DNA of 64,000 bases from Adlercreutzia equolifaciens DSM 19450. Lineage in GTDB: Bacteria > Actinomycetota > Coriobacteriia > Coriobacteriales > Eggerthellaceae. The notes beneath the pieces were generated by a model. It made no database searches and had not been told where the DNA came from. It saw nothing but the letters and a program-made list of their open reading frames with translations. The position numbers and the translations under genes were made by a program. The stretch's first letter is position 1; the number at the start of each line of letters is the position of its first letter. Shown piece after piece: positions 49,799-58,226 of this stretch. Location of the stretch: positions 2,666,001-2,730,000 of the forward strand of contig NC_022567.1 of assembly GCF_000478885.1 (NCBI RefSeq), written 5' to 3'.

Positions 49799-52032
49799 CG
49801 CACGCCTCCTTCCTCCGACAGCGGCAATCCCGCCAAGGGGCCAGTCGGCCCTTCGGAATGCACGATGCGTTCTGCCACTGGCACCCCTTCGGCTGCCCCC
49901 AACACCTCACCAGGCGTCTCGTTCGGCTCGCCTGCTATCTCCGTTTCCTGGAAGTCATTCACCTCATCAGTCAGTACACGAGGGATCGGCCCCGTTTGGA
50001 ACGGATCGGGGTTCGGGGCGTAGATGGCCGGCTCTGTCGGCACCGCGCCGCCAAAACCCACGGCGCCCTGGATAGCGTCGAAGGGGCACACCTGCACGCA
50101 GAGCGCGCAGCCATCGCACAAGCTCGTATCCACAAAAGCTTGACCACGCGTGCCCGACTTCGGACCGCGCAGCCCCTCATCGAAGCCGATGCCAGGGCAC
50201 CCGATGGAGGTGATGCACTTCTTGCAGCCGGTGCACTTGTCGGCATCGATCGTCATTGGAGCATCGGGCTTCTTCAGCTGAATGCACGGCGCACGGAAGA
50301 TGATGGCCGAGGGCCCCTCGTAGTCGAGGGCCGCGCGGGCCGCCGCCACGGAGCTTTCCAGACTGTGAGGATTCGCGAACCCGATGTGCTGGATGCCGAG
50401 GCCGTGCAGCACTTCCTCAATGACGATGGGACGGCGCCGCTCGCCCATGAGCGTGACGCCCGTGCCCGGGTGGGGCTGACTGCCCGTCATGGCCGTGGTG
50501 GCATTGTCCAGGATAGCGAAGGTGACGTCGTGGCCGTTGTACACTGCATTCGCGATACCGGTCATAGCGCTGGCGAAGAACGTGGAGTCGCCCACGAAAG
50601 CCACCTGCTTCTTGTCCGGCTCGGCCACGGCAAAGCCCTGGGCCATGGTGATGCCCGCGCCCATGCACAGGCAGGTGTCCACCGCATCGAGCGGCTGGGC
50701 GTTGCCAAGCGTGTAGCAGCCGATGTCCCCGCACAGCACAGCCTCACGGCCGCGAAGCGCCTGCTTCACGGCATAGAAGCTGCCGCGGTGAGGGCAGCCC
50801 GCGCACAGCACCGGCGGCCGCACGGGCAACGGGCCCTCGTAGCTGAGATCGTTGGCGCCGATGGTGGACGCCACCAGGGCGGCGAGCCCATTGGAGCGGT
50901 CGGTGCGGTCGAAGAACCGGGCCAGGCGGCCGGCGATGTTCTCCGTCGTGTTCTCGCCGCGATCGTTAGCCTCGCCGGTCAGCTTGCCGTGCACCCGCAG
51001 CGGCAGACGGCGCGCCCCGGCCAGCTTCAGCATCTCCTCTTCCAGCACGGAATCGAGTTCTTCGAAGACGATCACATCGGTCAGCCCCTCGGCAAAGGCC
51101 GCCGCCGTCTCAGTCGGGAAAGGATACGGCGTCCCCACAGCTATGAAGCGGTAGCGCGGCACGGGGATGCCGGCACGAGCGGCCTGAGACGTGATGAGCG
51201 TCAGCGCCTCGCGAGCATAGGCTGCCGATACGCCGCCAGCCACAATACCCACCGCAGGAGCAGACGCTCCAGCACCTTCGACGCCATTCTGAGCGCAAGC
51301 GCCCTCACCTTCCCCGCCCCCTTCGAACACCTCGTTGAACTGCGCGAATGCGGGGTCGTGAGCGTAGTCCCAAGCTATTTGGGCCAACCGGCGGTTAATC
51401 TCGCCGTGACCCTCGTAGGCGCGCTTGGGGAAGATGACCCACTTCGGATCCTTCTGGAAACCTTCTTCAGGCAGCGGACGGCCATGAGTCTCTTCGGCCA
51501 CCTCGAAGAACGTGGAAGCGTGGTTGATGCGCGTCGTGGGACGCACGATGACCGGCGTGCGGTAGCGCTCGGACAGCTCGAAGGCGGCCTGCATCATGGC
51601 GAAACCCTGCTCGGGTGTGGCCGGATCGAGCACCGGCACCTTCGCGAAGGAGCCGAACCGGCGCGTGTCCTGCTCGGTCTGGGAGGAAATGGGACCGGGA
51701 TCGTCGGCCACGAACAGCACGCAGCCGCCGCCCGTGCCCACATAGTTCAGCGACATGAGCGCATCAGAGGCAACATTGAGTCCCACCTGCTTGCAGGTGA
51801 ACAGCACCCGCGCGCCGCAGTAGGACGCGCCGGCCAGCATCTCGAGCGCCGCCTTCTCGTTGGTGGACCATTCCACATGCACGTCCTGGGCCGCTCCCGC
51901 CGCGTGCAGCTTCGCCACGGTTTCCACCAGCTCGGACGATGGCGTGCCGGGATACCCCGCCACCACGTTCACCCCGGCCTCCAAAGCCGCGTGGGCAAAC
52001 GCCTCGTTTCCCATCAGAAGTTTCTTCGCCAT
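49795..52032 (-). CDS. iorA: Indolepyruvate ferredoxin oxidoreductase, alpha subunit
   Basis: A 745-residue enzyme. GNEAFAHAALEAGVNVVAGYPGTPSSE is the pyrimidine-binding opening (in parts), then FTCKQVGLNVASDAL, the thiamine diphosphate site GDIGCYTLG and FVGDSTFFASAM, and two [4Fe-4S] motifs CTGCKKCITSIGCP and CDGCALCVQVCP near the end. ATG at 52030-52032 begins the conserved part. It has an extra about 80-residue Pro/Glu-rich C-terminal tail. Works with iorB; PaaK in this window could act on the arylacetates formed. Confidence 0.93.
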   Translation of the reverse strand: MAKKLLMGNEAFAHAALEAGVNVVAGYPGTPSSELVETVAKLHAAGAAQDVHVEWSTNEKAALEMLAGASYCGARVLFTCKQVGLNVASDALMSLNYVGTGGGCVLFVADDPGPISSQTEQDTRRFGSFAKVPVLDPATPEQGFAMMQAAFELSERYRTPVIVRPTTRINHASTFFEVAEETHGRPLPEEGFQKDPKWVIFPKRAYEGHGEINRRLAQIAWDYAHDPAFAQFNEVFEGGGEGEGACAQNGVEGAGASAPAVGIVAGGVSAAYAREALTLITSQAARAGIPVPRYRFIAVGTPYPFPTETAAAFAEGLTDVIVFEELDSVLEEEMLKLAGARRLPLRVHGKLTGEANDRGENTTENIAGRLARFFDRTDRSNGLAALVASTIGANDLSYEGPLPVRPPVLCAGCPHRGSFYAVKQALRGREAVLCGDIGCYTLGNAQPLDAVDTCLCMGAGITMAQGFAVAEPDKKQVAFVGDSTFFASAMTGIANAVYNGHDVTFAILDNATTAMTGSQPHPGTGVTLMGERRRPIVIEEVLHGLGIQHIGFANPHSLESSVAAARAALDYEGPSAIIFRAPCIQLKKPDAPMTIDADKCTGCKKCITSIGCPGIGFDEGLRGPKSGTRGQAFVDTSLCDGCALCVQVCPFDAIQGAVGFGGAVPTEPAIYAPNPDPFQTGPIPRVLTDEVNDFQETEIAGEPNETPGEVLGAAEGVPVAERIVHSEGPTGPLAGLPLSEEGGVR

Positions 52033-52449
52033 ATTCGTTCCGCCACTCTCGTCAACCTGTTGGAACAACCTGTCCGTTGGCGTCAGCCTAACGGACGCTC
52101 TTTCCGTCGGTATCAACTTACTACCTACCCGCCGACTCAATCTACTGGGACAATTTGCCTATCGGCTTTTCGCCAAAAATTGCGGTTGTTAGCATTTTCT
52201 GCAGACATTCGAGACGGAAGACCTCGCCTCATGTCCATTTTCTGCCCCGAAATTGAACCATTTGCCCTCATTGGCGTCATTTTCGCCCCTTAGATTTCCC
52301 TCGGCTCCACTGCGAATGCTAACAAACGCAATTTTTGGGAAAAAATCGGAGACCGAATCGCCTGCAACCACGAACAAGGCCGCCTCTGCCACGCAAACCG
52401 TCGAGCAAATTGCGTGGCGCAGACCGCACCCATTACAAGACGAGAACGC
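52033..52449. other. 417-bp gap without a gene
   Basis: No supported reading frame. It contains the iorA leader (T/C-rich) and the inverted-repeat element 52173-52338. The remainder is A/T-richer than the flanking genes. Confidence 0.6.
52173..52338. repeat. 166-bp inverted-repeat element (MITE-like)
   Basis: 24-bp terminal arms at 52173-52196 and 52315-52338 match at 23 of 24 positions (inner ends GTTGTTAGCATT and AATGCTAACAAA). The GTTGTTAG core recalls the element at 40351-40485. No transposase. Confidence 0.65.
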
Positions 52450-52911
52450 CTAGGAGGCCATCTCCGCCTTCAGGTCGACCACCTTCTGCAGCATGGCCTC
52501 GTCGTTCGTGCCCATCATCTGCACGGCCAGAATGGCGGCGTTCTTCGCGCCGTTGATGGCCACGCAAGCCACCGGCACGCCCGAGGGCATCTGTACCATG
52601 GAAAGCAGCGAGTCCAGACCACCCAAGTCGCTCGTCTTCATGGGCACGGCGATAACCGGCAGCGGCGTGAAGGCCGCCACGGCCCCACCCAGGTGCGCCG
52701 CCTTGCCCGCAGCGGCGATGATGACCTTGATGCCGCGATCGTGCGCGGTCTCGGCCCACTCGTGCACCACGGCCGGCTTGCGATGGGCGCTCGCCACCTT
52801 CACCTCGTAGGGCACGCCCATGGCGTCTAACTGGGCCATACACGGCTCCATGGCCGGCATGTCCGATTCCGATCCCATAATGATGCCGACTACCGGCGTC
52901 TCTTCTGCCAT
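52450..52911 (-). CDS. purE: N5-carboxyaminoimidazole ribonucleotide mutase
   Basis: A 153-residue class I PurE: VGIIMGSESDMPAME, YEVKVASAHRKP (catalytic His), VIIAAAGKAAHLGGAVAAFT, PVIAVPMKT and GLDSLLSMVQMPSGVPVA. It carries out a carboxyl shift in purine synthesis. It stands alone here; the purF-like gene is 29 kb away. Confidence 0.95.
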   Translation of the reverse strand: MAEETPVVGIIMGSESDMPAMEPCMAQLDAMGVPYEVKVASAHRKPAVVHEWAETAHDRGIKVIIAAAGKAAHLGGAVAAFTPLPVIAVPMKTSDLGGLDSLLSMVQMPSGVPVACVAINGAKNAAILAVQMMGTNDEAMLQKVVDLKAEMAS

Positions 52912-53074
52912 GTTCGCGTCCTTTCATCAGTTTGTCGCAGGCCAACCCCGCATCGTAAGTTGTCGCCCATTATAAAACCGTCTCGTGGCAAATCGCCTAC
53001 GAATGGCCGGGCTTCGCCCCAGTCGGTAGCCGATGACCTATGGTGGGAAGACCATCAACTAGAAGGAGGCCCCT

Positions 53075-53305
53075 ATGAGCACGGAAACTTACCGCGACCA
53101 CGTAGAGCAGCAGGAGAAGCACATCAAAGACCACATCGGCGACGAGATTCGCAAGGTCAAAGAGCGCGAAGAGCGCGAGACCCACGGGTTCCATGACGTC
53201 ATCGGCGACGAAATTGCCCATGAGGAAAAGGCCGAGCGCCGCCAGCAAGACGAAACCGATGCCGCCCTCACCGAAACCGCCGACACCATCTTGCGCGGAG
53301 AATAG
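53075..53305 (+). CDS. Small highly charged hypothetical protein
   Basis: A 76-residue protein rich in Glu, Asp, Lys, Arg and His, probably one long helix or coiled coil (QQEKHIKDHIGDEIRKV, KEREERETHGFHDVIG). It repeats the element HIGDEI / VIGDEIAHE. No family recognised. ATG follows AGAAGGAGG. Followed by tRNA-Leu. Confidence 0.6.
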   Translation: MSTETYRDHVEQQEKHIKDHIGDEIRKVKEREERETHGFHDVIGDEIAHEEKAERRQQDETDAALTETADTILRGE

Positions 53306-53390
53306 GCGATTCCCGAAAAAACTTCTTGCGCCCGCGCACCAAGTCGGGTATTATCAACTTTGCTCTTTTGGCAAAGCTGAAACAGCACCT

Positions 53391-53477
53391 GCGGGCGTGG
53401 CGGAATTGGCAGACGCGTACGGTTCAGGTCCGTATGGGGGCAACCCCATGGAGGTTCAAGTCCTCTCGCCCGCACCA
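53391..53477 (+). tRNA. tRNA-Leu (CAG)
   Basis: 87 nt with a long variable arm. Acceptor GCGGGCG/CGCCCGC, anticodon CAG in ACGGTTCAGGTCCGT, variable arm TGGGGGCAACCCCA, T-arm GGTTCAAGTCC and encoded CCA. Confidence 0.93.
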
Positions 53478-53488
53478 TTTTGAAACGA

Positions 53489-53512
53489 ACGCCCTCTCCG
53501 GAGGGCGTTTTT
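53489..53512 (+). terminator. Rho-independent terminator after tRNA-Leu
   Basis: Stem ACGCCCTC / GAGGGCGT around TCCG, followed by five T, 12 nt after the tRNA. Confidence 0.9.
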
Positions 53513-53808
53513 CATTTTCTGTTCAATCACTTCTCACGGGCAATGACGCAACTAGGGGTCATCGGCAAGTAAGGACAAGAACAAAAACCGCATCCTGCAG
53601 AGGGCCAAGTGCAGCATTTTTGCAGCAATGCCGCAACCTCACAATGCAGCAACACCGCGGTGCGTCTCCCAGGCTTCAGATTGCTTTCTCGCCCGTAACA
53701 AGCGATATTCACCGTCCCGCCCCTGAAGCCCATTGCCGACAATGGAGAGAGCCGAATAGCAGCAGGCACGACCAACCATGCTGCTCTATCTTGCACGGGA
53801 GGCATCTC
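53513..53808. other. ~300-bp gap before the beta-propeller-like gene
   Basis: No gene supported. Contains repeated GCAGCA triplets and a small inverted repeat CATTG/CAATG near 53733-53746; otherwise nothing recognised. Probably holds the promoter for the gene at 53809. Confidence 0.4.
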
Positions 53809-54816
53809 ATGAAGAAAACCATTCCGCCGAGCGCCATTGCGAAAACCGCCGCCGGCGTGGGCGCCGTTGCCGCCACCGTTGCACTCGGCATGCTCGTCAA
53901 GCGCCAGCGTGTGCGCGCAACCTGCAAGCCGTTCTACAGCGGGGCCACCCGCTGCTTCAAGATCCCCGGATTGAACGAGGGATTCGTGCCCCAGGATCTC
54001 TTCTATCTGGACGACGAAAAAACCTGGCTGTTCAGCGGCTACGAGGCTAACCGGAAACCGTCGCCGATCTTCCAAGTGAGCGAGGACGGGCACGTGCGGC
54101 GCCACGAGGTGCTTTTTCCCAGCGGCTCCCTTTACCGCGGCCACGGAGCCGCCATCACCGCCGCGGGCCCCTTCGTCTTTCTCACGGTTCGCGACGGATT
54201 TGTGGCCATCGACCGCGCGACCCTCGCCGATGCAGCCGACGGCGACATCCTGCAGGCCACCGGGCACCGCGCGATCCCCCTTTTGCCCGCGTTCATGAAC
54301 GTGCAGAAGGGCATGCTCTACATCGGCGAATTCCAGCACCGGATCTTCTACCCCACCCCGAAAAGCCACTGGCTACGCTGTCCTTCCGGCGAGACCAACC
54401 CAGCGCTCGCGTTCGCCTACGCGCCCCACGACCACGGCCCCTTCGGATTTGGGGAGCATCCGGCGGCGGTGTATTCCATCCCCGGAAATGTGCAGGGGCT
54501 GTGCGTCACGCCCGACGGCAATATCGCGCTCAGCTTGGCCTGGGGCTTCGGCGATGCGGAGATTCGCATCTACGACCCCGCCCGGGCGCACCGCGGCGGC
54601 AGCTACATGGTGGAAGGCCATCACTGCCCGCTTTATTTTCTCGACGACGCGACGCTCATGCAGACGCTGACCGTGCCTCCCATGGCCGAGGGCATCGACA
54701 CCCACGATGGTCAGGTATACCTTGCGAACGAATCGGCCAGCAACCTGTACCTGCTCGGCAAGTTCTTCGGCGGCAGCTACGTGTACGCCTTCCCCACCTC
54801 GCAAGCAAAAGCGTAG
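53809..54816 (+). CDS. Membrane-anchored beta-propeller-like hypothetical protein
   Basis: A 335-residue protein with an N-terminal helix (IAKTAAGVGAVAATVALGML, about 9-28) that would anchor or export it. The rest is beta-rich with WD/NHL-like strands: DLFYLDDEKTWLFSGYE, IFQVSEDGHVRRHEVLF, GLCVTPDGNIALSLAWGFG and THDGQVYLANESASNLYLL. No catalytic motif or family recognised. ATG 53809 has GGGAGG upstream. An extracytoplasmic binding or lyase-like propeller is possible. Confidence 0.65.
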   Translation: MKKTIPPSAIAKTAAGVGAVAATVALGMLVKRQRVRATCKPFYSGATRCFKIPGLNEGFVPQDLFYLDDEKTWLFSGYEANRKPSPIFQVSEDGHVRRHEVLFPSGSLYRGHGAAITAAGPFVFLTVRDGFVAIDRATLADAADGDILQATGHRAIPLLPAFMNVQKGMLYIGEFQHRIFYPTPKSHWLRCPSGETNPALAFAYAPHDHGPFGFGEHPAAVYSIPGNVQGLCVTPDGNIALSLAWGFGDAEIRIYDPARAHRGGSYMVEGHHCPLYFLDDATLMQTLTVPPMAEGIDTHDGQVYLANESASNLYLLGKFFGGSYVYAFPTSQAKA

Positions 54817-55036
54817 CACACGATTTCTGCCAGATCCAGCTGCATCGGTATCACCTTCCGACAATAGACGGGAATCCAGAAATGGGTCGGCATAGCCTTC
54901 CGCATCTTTCCACTTGACAACGAGTTACAGAAGAGGCGATGACGGATCACGCGCCAAATGCGAAAGCGATTTCGGGGTGCCTATACTAATCTCGATATAT
55001 TCACTAAGATTAACAAAACTAAGATCGGAGACTACC

Positions 55037-56287
55037 ATGGCCGCTTCAGCAAAACGAACGGTTCGCGCTCTTGCCATCGGGGCCCTTGCGTTGCTCCTGC
55101 TCGCTCCCCTCACTTCCTGCGCCTACAGCGCCTTGGCCGCAACGAACGGCGACGAGGGCACCGAGGCAACAACGAGCGCCACGGAAGAGGCGGATGCCAC
55201 CGAGACGCCCACCGCAGCCGCTGAGACGCCCACCACAGCGACAATCATGTACTACGAGAACGTCAGCTACGACGACGGTGACACCGAGCCCGACGAGAAT
55301 GGCCGGGTGCTGCTAGGCAGCTACGAGCTCACCGACGTGCACGTAGGGCAGACGCTGAATGCGTGGAATTACGTGGTCGACATCCCCGGACATTTCTTCT
55401 GGGACGGCTGGCCGCAAAATCTCACGCTGACCGACAACCCTTCCGACAACGTCATCAACCTCTTCTACTTCAAGCTGTGGAACAACGAGTACACGGTGAA
55501 TTACTACCTCATGGAAAACGCTGACCTGACCGCCGACAACTGGAAGGACGCACTGGCGCCCGACGACGTGAAGTTCGTCAAGATGGGGTCGGAGACCTTC
55601 ACCGACCAGCGCTTCGACAAACTCGTCAAGGGCGACGCCTACGAGTACAAGATTGACGGCACTTACGTGGTGGACACCTACCCGTCCGAGATACGCGTGG
55701 GCGTCAACCCCGACGACAACGTCATCAACGTGCTTTACGTGCCCGATTCCGCGAATCTGCCCGACGATATTGAAGTGCCCACCGACACGACGCCGCCAAG
55801 CGATGCGACCCAGCCGGACGACACGACGCCGCCCGACGACAGCGGAAACGGCGACAACAGCGCCGACCAGCCCGCCGATGGCTCCGGAGCCGACAAACCA
55901 GCGGACGATTCCAGCGCCGACAAGCCCGCCGACACGCCGAGCGCCGACGGAAGCGCGACGCCAAGCCTGCCGAACGATACCACCTTCGACAAAGACGAAA
56001 TCGAAGGCGTGCTGCCCGACGATGTGAAGGACGAGGTGGTAAAAGACTTCATCGAATCGGGCGACGCGCAAGACAAGACGGAGATCACCGAAGAGATGAT
56101 CGAGAACCCCGTGAGCAAATCCGACGCCGACTACGTGAAGAACGTCTACGAGACCGGCCTGAAAGAGGGCGAGAAGCTGGCCCAGACAGGAGATCTCGTA
56201 CCCCTCGCCATCATTGCGAGCATCGCCTTAGGAGCAGCGGCAGCCGGCGCCATCGCCTTCGTCATGAACCGCCGCGCCCGGCACTAA
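55037..56287 (+). CDS. Cell-wall-anchored protein with LAQTGD sorting-like signal
   Basis: A 416-residue surface protein. Signal peptide with LTSC lipobox-like end (about 27), Thr/Ala/Glu linker, then two related segments (FWDGWPQNLTLTDNPSDNVINLFY and TYPSEIRVGVNPDDNVINVLYV, quoted in part) like MucBP-type repeats. A long Asp/Pro/Ser/Thr-rich stalk follows (about 235-325). The end has LAQTGD, a hydrophobic helix and MNRRARH, the layout of a sortase substrate with Ala in place of Pro in LPXTG. No sortase gene is in the window. Confidence 0.75.
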   Translation: MAASAKRTVRALAIGALALLLLAPLTSCAYSALAATNGDEGTEATTSATEEADATETPTAAAETPTTATIMYYENVSYDDGDTEPDENGRVLLGSYELTDVHVGQTLNAWNYVVDIPGHFFWDGWPQNLTLTDNPSDNVINLFYFKLWNNEYTVNYYLMENADLTADNWKDALAPDDVKFVKMGSETFTDQRFDKLVKGDAYEYKIDGTYVVDTYPSEIRVGVNPDDNVINVLYVPDSANLPDDIEVPTDTTPPSDATQPDDTTPPDDSGNGDNSADQPADGSGADKPADDSSADKPADTPSADGSATPSLPNDTTFDKDEIEGVLPDDVKDEVVKDFIESGDAQDKTEITEEMIENPVSKSDADYVKNVYETGLKEGEKLAQTGDLVPLAIIASIALGAAAAGAIAFVMNRRARH

Positions 56288-56381
56288 GCCCGCCACGCCA
56301 CCCGAAAAAAGGAATTACGGTGCAGCAGTCCCCTCTCTCTCCTTTGCGAAAGATGCGAAAGGCCTGGTGGCGCCCATAGCC

Positions 56382-56669
56382 CTACTCCCCCTTCGAGGTG
56401 AGGTGCCAGCCGTTGCAGTAGGGGCAGTGGTAGACGTGCAGGGGCGGGGCGCCGTGCTCGGCGCATTCTGCGGCGGTGAGCTCGGCTTCGTAGCGGCTGG
56501 CGTAGCGGTTCTTGCGCTCGCAGGCCTTGTGACGCAGGGCGGCCGCACGCTCTTCCTCGTGGCGTTGGCTGCGTGCGTTCTCGCTAGCGAACAGATCGTC
56601 CATGCCGCCGAGGAATGCAGAGAACTCCGCCTTCTGCTTCTGCCACGCCGACCGCTTCTTGCTGCCCAT
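56382..56669 (-). CDS. Small Cys/His zinc-binding-like protein
   Basis: A 95-residue basic protein: SKKRSAWQKQKAEFSAFLGG, KACERKNRYASRYEAELTAA and the end HVYHCPYCNGWHLTSKGE. The CPYCNGWHLTSK ending, with paired Cys and a later His, recurs in small phage and bacterial proteins and could bind zinc. Start follows GAAGGGAGG. Function unknown. Confidence 0.7.
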   Translation of the reverse strand: MGSKKRSAWQKQKAEFSAFLGGMDDLFASENARSQRHEEERAAALRHKACERKNRYASRYEAELTAAECAEHGAPPLHVYHCPYCNGWHLTSKGE

Positions 56670-56719
56670 GGACGCCTCCCTTCCCGCAACGATTTTCGCG
56701 CAAATACCTCGAGCCATGC

Positions 56720-56725
56720 TATAAT
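56720..56725 (+). promoter_or_regulatory. Extended -10 promoter of the antisense RNA
   Basis: TATAAT with TG one base upstream (ATGCTATAAT) and no reading frame behind it; about 50 bp later a strong terminator follows. No good -35, as is usual for extended -10 promoters. Confidence 0.6.
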
Positions 56726-56731
56726 GCAAAC

Positions 56732-56812
56732 GATCGGTGCCCCGCTCAGCCGGGCGGCACTGGTTAACGACTAAGCCGGGTCTACTTTAGCATGGGGCCC
56801 GGCTTCTTCTTT
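56732..56812 (+). ncRNA. Candidate antisense RNA of a type I toxin-antitoxin system
   Basis: A transcript of about 80 nt would start after TATAAT and end at the terminator 56773-56812. It contains a stem from GTGCC/GGCAC, the sequence GGTTAACGACTAAGCC and then the terminator stem. It is antisense to the 3' untranslated end of the toxin mRNA from the gene at 56827-56913, the layout of TxpA/RatA-type systems. No coding potential. Confidence 0.55.
56773..56812. terminator. Terminator shared by antisense RNA and toxin mRNA
   Basis: Stem AAGCCGGG (56773-56780) / CCCGGCTT (56798-56805) with CTTCTTT after it on the + strand. The symmetric stem could also end the toxin mRNA on the minus strand. Confidence 0.75.
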
Positions 56813-56826
56813 GCCAACACCGTCCG

Positions 56827-56913
56827 TCACTCCTTCCTCACCAGGAAAAGCCCGATGATTCCGATAAACACAAGCATGAGATCGCATAGGGCAATGACAG
56901 TTTGTGCGTCCAT
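56827..56913 (-). CDS. Putative holin-like type I toxin peptide, 28 residues
   Basis: MDAQTVIALCDLMLVFIGII followed by GLFLVRKE: one membrane helix with a short charged C-terminus, like TxpA/BsrG 'holin-like' toxins of Gram-positive bacteria. AAAGGAG lies 7 bp before ATG 56911-56913. The promoter is at 56965-56992. A convergent small RNA overlaps its 3' region. Such peptides insert in the membrane when antisense control fails. Confidence 0.65.
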   Translation of the reverse strand: MDAQTVIALCDLMLVFIGIIGLFLVRKE

Positions 56914-56964
56914 GGGAAGCTCCTTTCTGGGAAGCCGCCCGGACGTGACGGGGCGCCGACCTTC

Positions 56965-56992
56965 ATTGTAACCCAATCTTAGTCTCGCACAA
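56965..56992 (-). promoter_or_regulatory. Promoter of the toxin mRNA
   Basis: On the minus strand TTGTGC (56992-56987) and TACAAT (56970-56965) are 16 bp apart, giving a 5' leader of about 45 nt before the toxin start. Confidence 0.5.
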
Positions 56993-57023
56993 TCGTGGAA
57001 TTTTCCGCTCACTCGATTATTCG

Positions 57024-57052
57024 TTGACAATACTTTGATGTCAAAGTATTTT
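57024..57052 (+). promoter_or_regulatory. Promoter with perfect palindromic operator (ATP-grasp/MarR/ABC operon)
   Basis: TTGACA (57024-57029) and TATTTT (57047-57052) are 17 bp apart. The spacer is filled by a perfect inverted repeat with arms AATACTTTGA and TCAAAGTATT around TG (57029-57050). A MarR protein encoded in the same operon (58920) is the likely binder. Confidence 0.75.
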
Positions 57053-57073
57053 GAATAGCAACACGTATTGGAA

Positions 57074-57105
57074 GCTCCTTCGGAGTCCCTACGACCCGAA
57101 GGAGC
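57074..57105 (+). promoter_or_regulatory. Leader hairpin of the ATP-grasp/MarR/ABC operon
   Basis: Arms GCTCCTTCGG and CCGAAGGAGC pair perfectly around 12 nt, between the promoter and the first gene. No T-run. It may shape the 5' end or attenuate transcription. Confidence 0.45.
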
Positions 57106-57127
57106 GTACGCGATAGCGAGGAGTGGA

Positions 57128-58204
57128 GTGATCGGCATTCTGTACGAGTCGGACGAATGGTCCGACTGGAAGTTGGGGCGCGAGCTCGAGGCGGCACTGG
57201 CGGAGAACGCGCTCGCCGAAGCCGTTCCAGCTGAAGCGAACTCGCAGACAGCGACAAGAGAAAGCGACGCAGCCGACAATTCCTGGCGTCATGTGCGCAT
57301 GATCAACATGGAAGACGCCGACGCCGTGGAACAGGCCCGCAGCTGCGCCATGCTCGTGAGCCGGGTGTTCGCGAGCGCAGCCTTCCGCGGGCACCAGCGT
57401 TCTCACCGGGCCATGGAAGATATCATCGCCCTGGCCGAGGCTGAGGGCATCCCGCTCATCAATCCTGGTCGCGCCCATCACTTCGAAATCGACAAGCTCC
57501 TGGCCACCGAAACGCTGCGCAACGCGGGCATCACGGCTCCAGCTATCATCGCATGGGGGACACCCGCCGAGCTCGGCAGAGCGGCGGCCGACCTCGACGA
57601 TTCGCGCTCTGTTGCTCTCAGCCGGGAAGAAGCCTCCGAGGCTTGGAGTCCCCGTGCATCAGAAGCCGAAATCGCCTCCCACAGATGGCCCCGGCCGACC
57701 CCGGACCAATGGACCTACCCTTGCATCATCAAGCCGAACTGCGGCGGTCGCACCACGCACACCGCTGTGCTGCGCAGCCCTGCCGCCGCCCGCGCATTTC
57801 TGAGTGCAGCCCCCAATCTCGTCTTCATCGTGGAGCCTTATATCGAAGCCGCCGGCGGATTCCTCACGCGCATCGAGGTGGTGGACAGCCGCATCGCGCT
57901 CGTGGTGAAGCGGTCGGTGGCAACGAGCGGGCTCTCCTCCTACCACGAGGGCTCCACCTACGAGTTGTACCCCGACTGCCCCGCCGCCGCCACCGATGCC
58001 GTGCTGGAAGCGGCCCGCATCCTGGACATCCAGTTCGGCAGCTTCGACGTCATCGAGGCCGCCGAGGACAACTTCATCATCGATGCCAACAGCGTGTCGA
58101 ACGTGTCGGAAGACTGCACCGAGCTATTCGGCTTCGATCTTATGGCCGCCTACGCCCGAGCGCTGGCCGCCCGCTACCACACGCTGCGCAACGCCACAAA
58201 TTAG
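57128..58204 (+). CDS. RimK-like ATP-grasp ligase
   Basis: About 358 residues. VIGILYESDEWSDWKLGREL opens the pre-ATP-grasp domain; EIDKLLATETLRNAGITAP leads to the ATP-grasp core: YPCIIKPNCGGRTTHTA, FIVEPYIEAAGGFLTRIEVV, and metal ligands in GSFDVIEA and FIIDANSVSN. Such enzymes join a carboxylate to an amine or thiol using ATP. GTG 57128 is chosen because GAGGAG lies 4 bp upstream. First gene of an operon with a flavin/ferredoxin protein, MarR and an amino acid ABC transporter. Confidence 0.85.
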   Translation: MIGILYESDEWSDWKLGRELEAALAENALAEAVPAEANSQTATRESDAADNSWRHVRMINMEDADAVEQARSCAMLVSRVFASAAFRGHQRSHRAMEDIIALAEAEGIPLINPGRAHHFEIDKLLATETLRNAGITAPAIIAWGTPAELGRAAADLDDSRSVALSREEASEAWSPRASEAEIASHRWPRPTPDQWTYPCIIKPNCGGRTTHTAVLRSPAAARAFLSAAPNLVFIVEPYIEAAGGFLTRIEVVDSRIALVVKRSVATSGLSSYHEGSTYELYPDCPAAATDAVLEAARILDIQFGSFDVIEAAEDNFIIDANSVSNVSEDCTELFGFDLMAAYARALAARYHTLRNATN

Positions 58205-58226
58205 CACTTCTCAAGAAAGGAGCCTC

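Noticed and set aside
49858..52293. 811-residue + strand reading frame
   Set aside because: Antisense to iorA; no domains seen and it runs through the intergenic inverted-repeat element.
53326..53808. Upstream extension of the beta-propeller-like gene
   Set aside because: It would run through tRNA-Leu and its terminator; ATG 53809 with a ribosome site is the real start.
54915..54920. TTGACA as -35 box for the wall-anchored protein
   Set aside because: No -10 box at 16-18 bp; TATACT further downstream is too far away.
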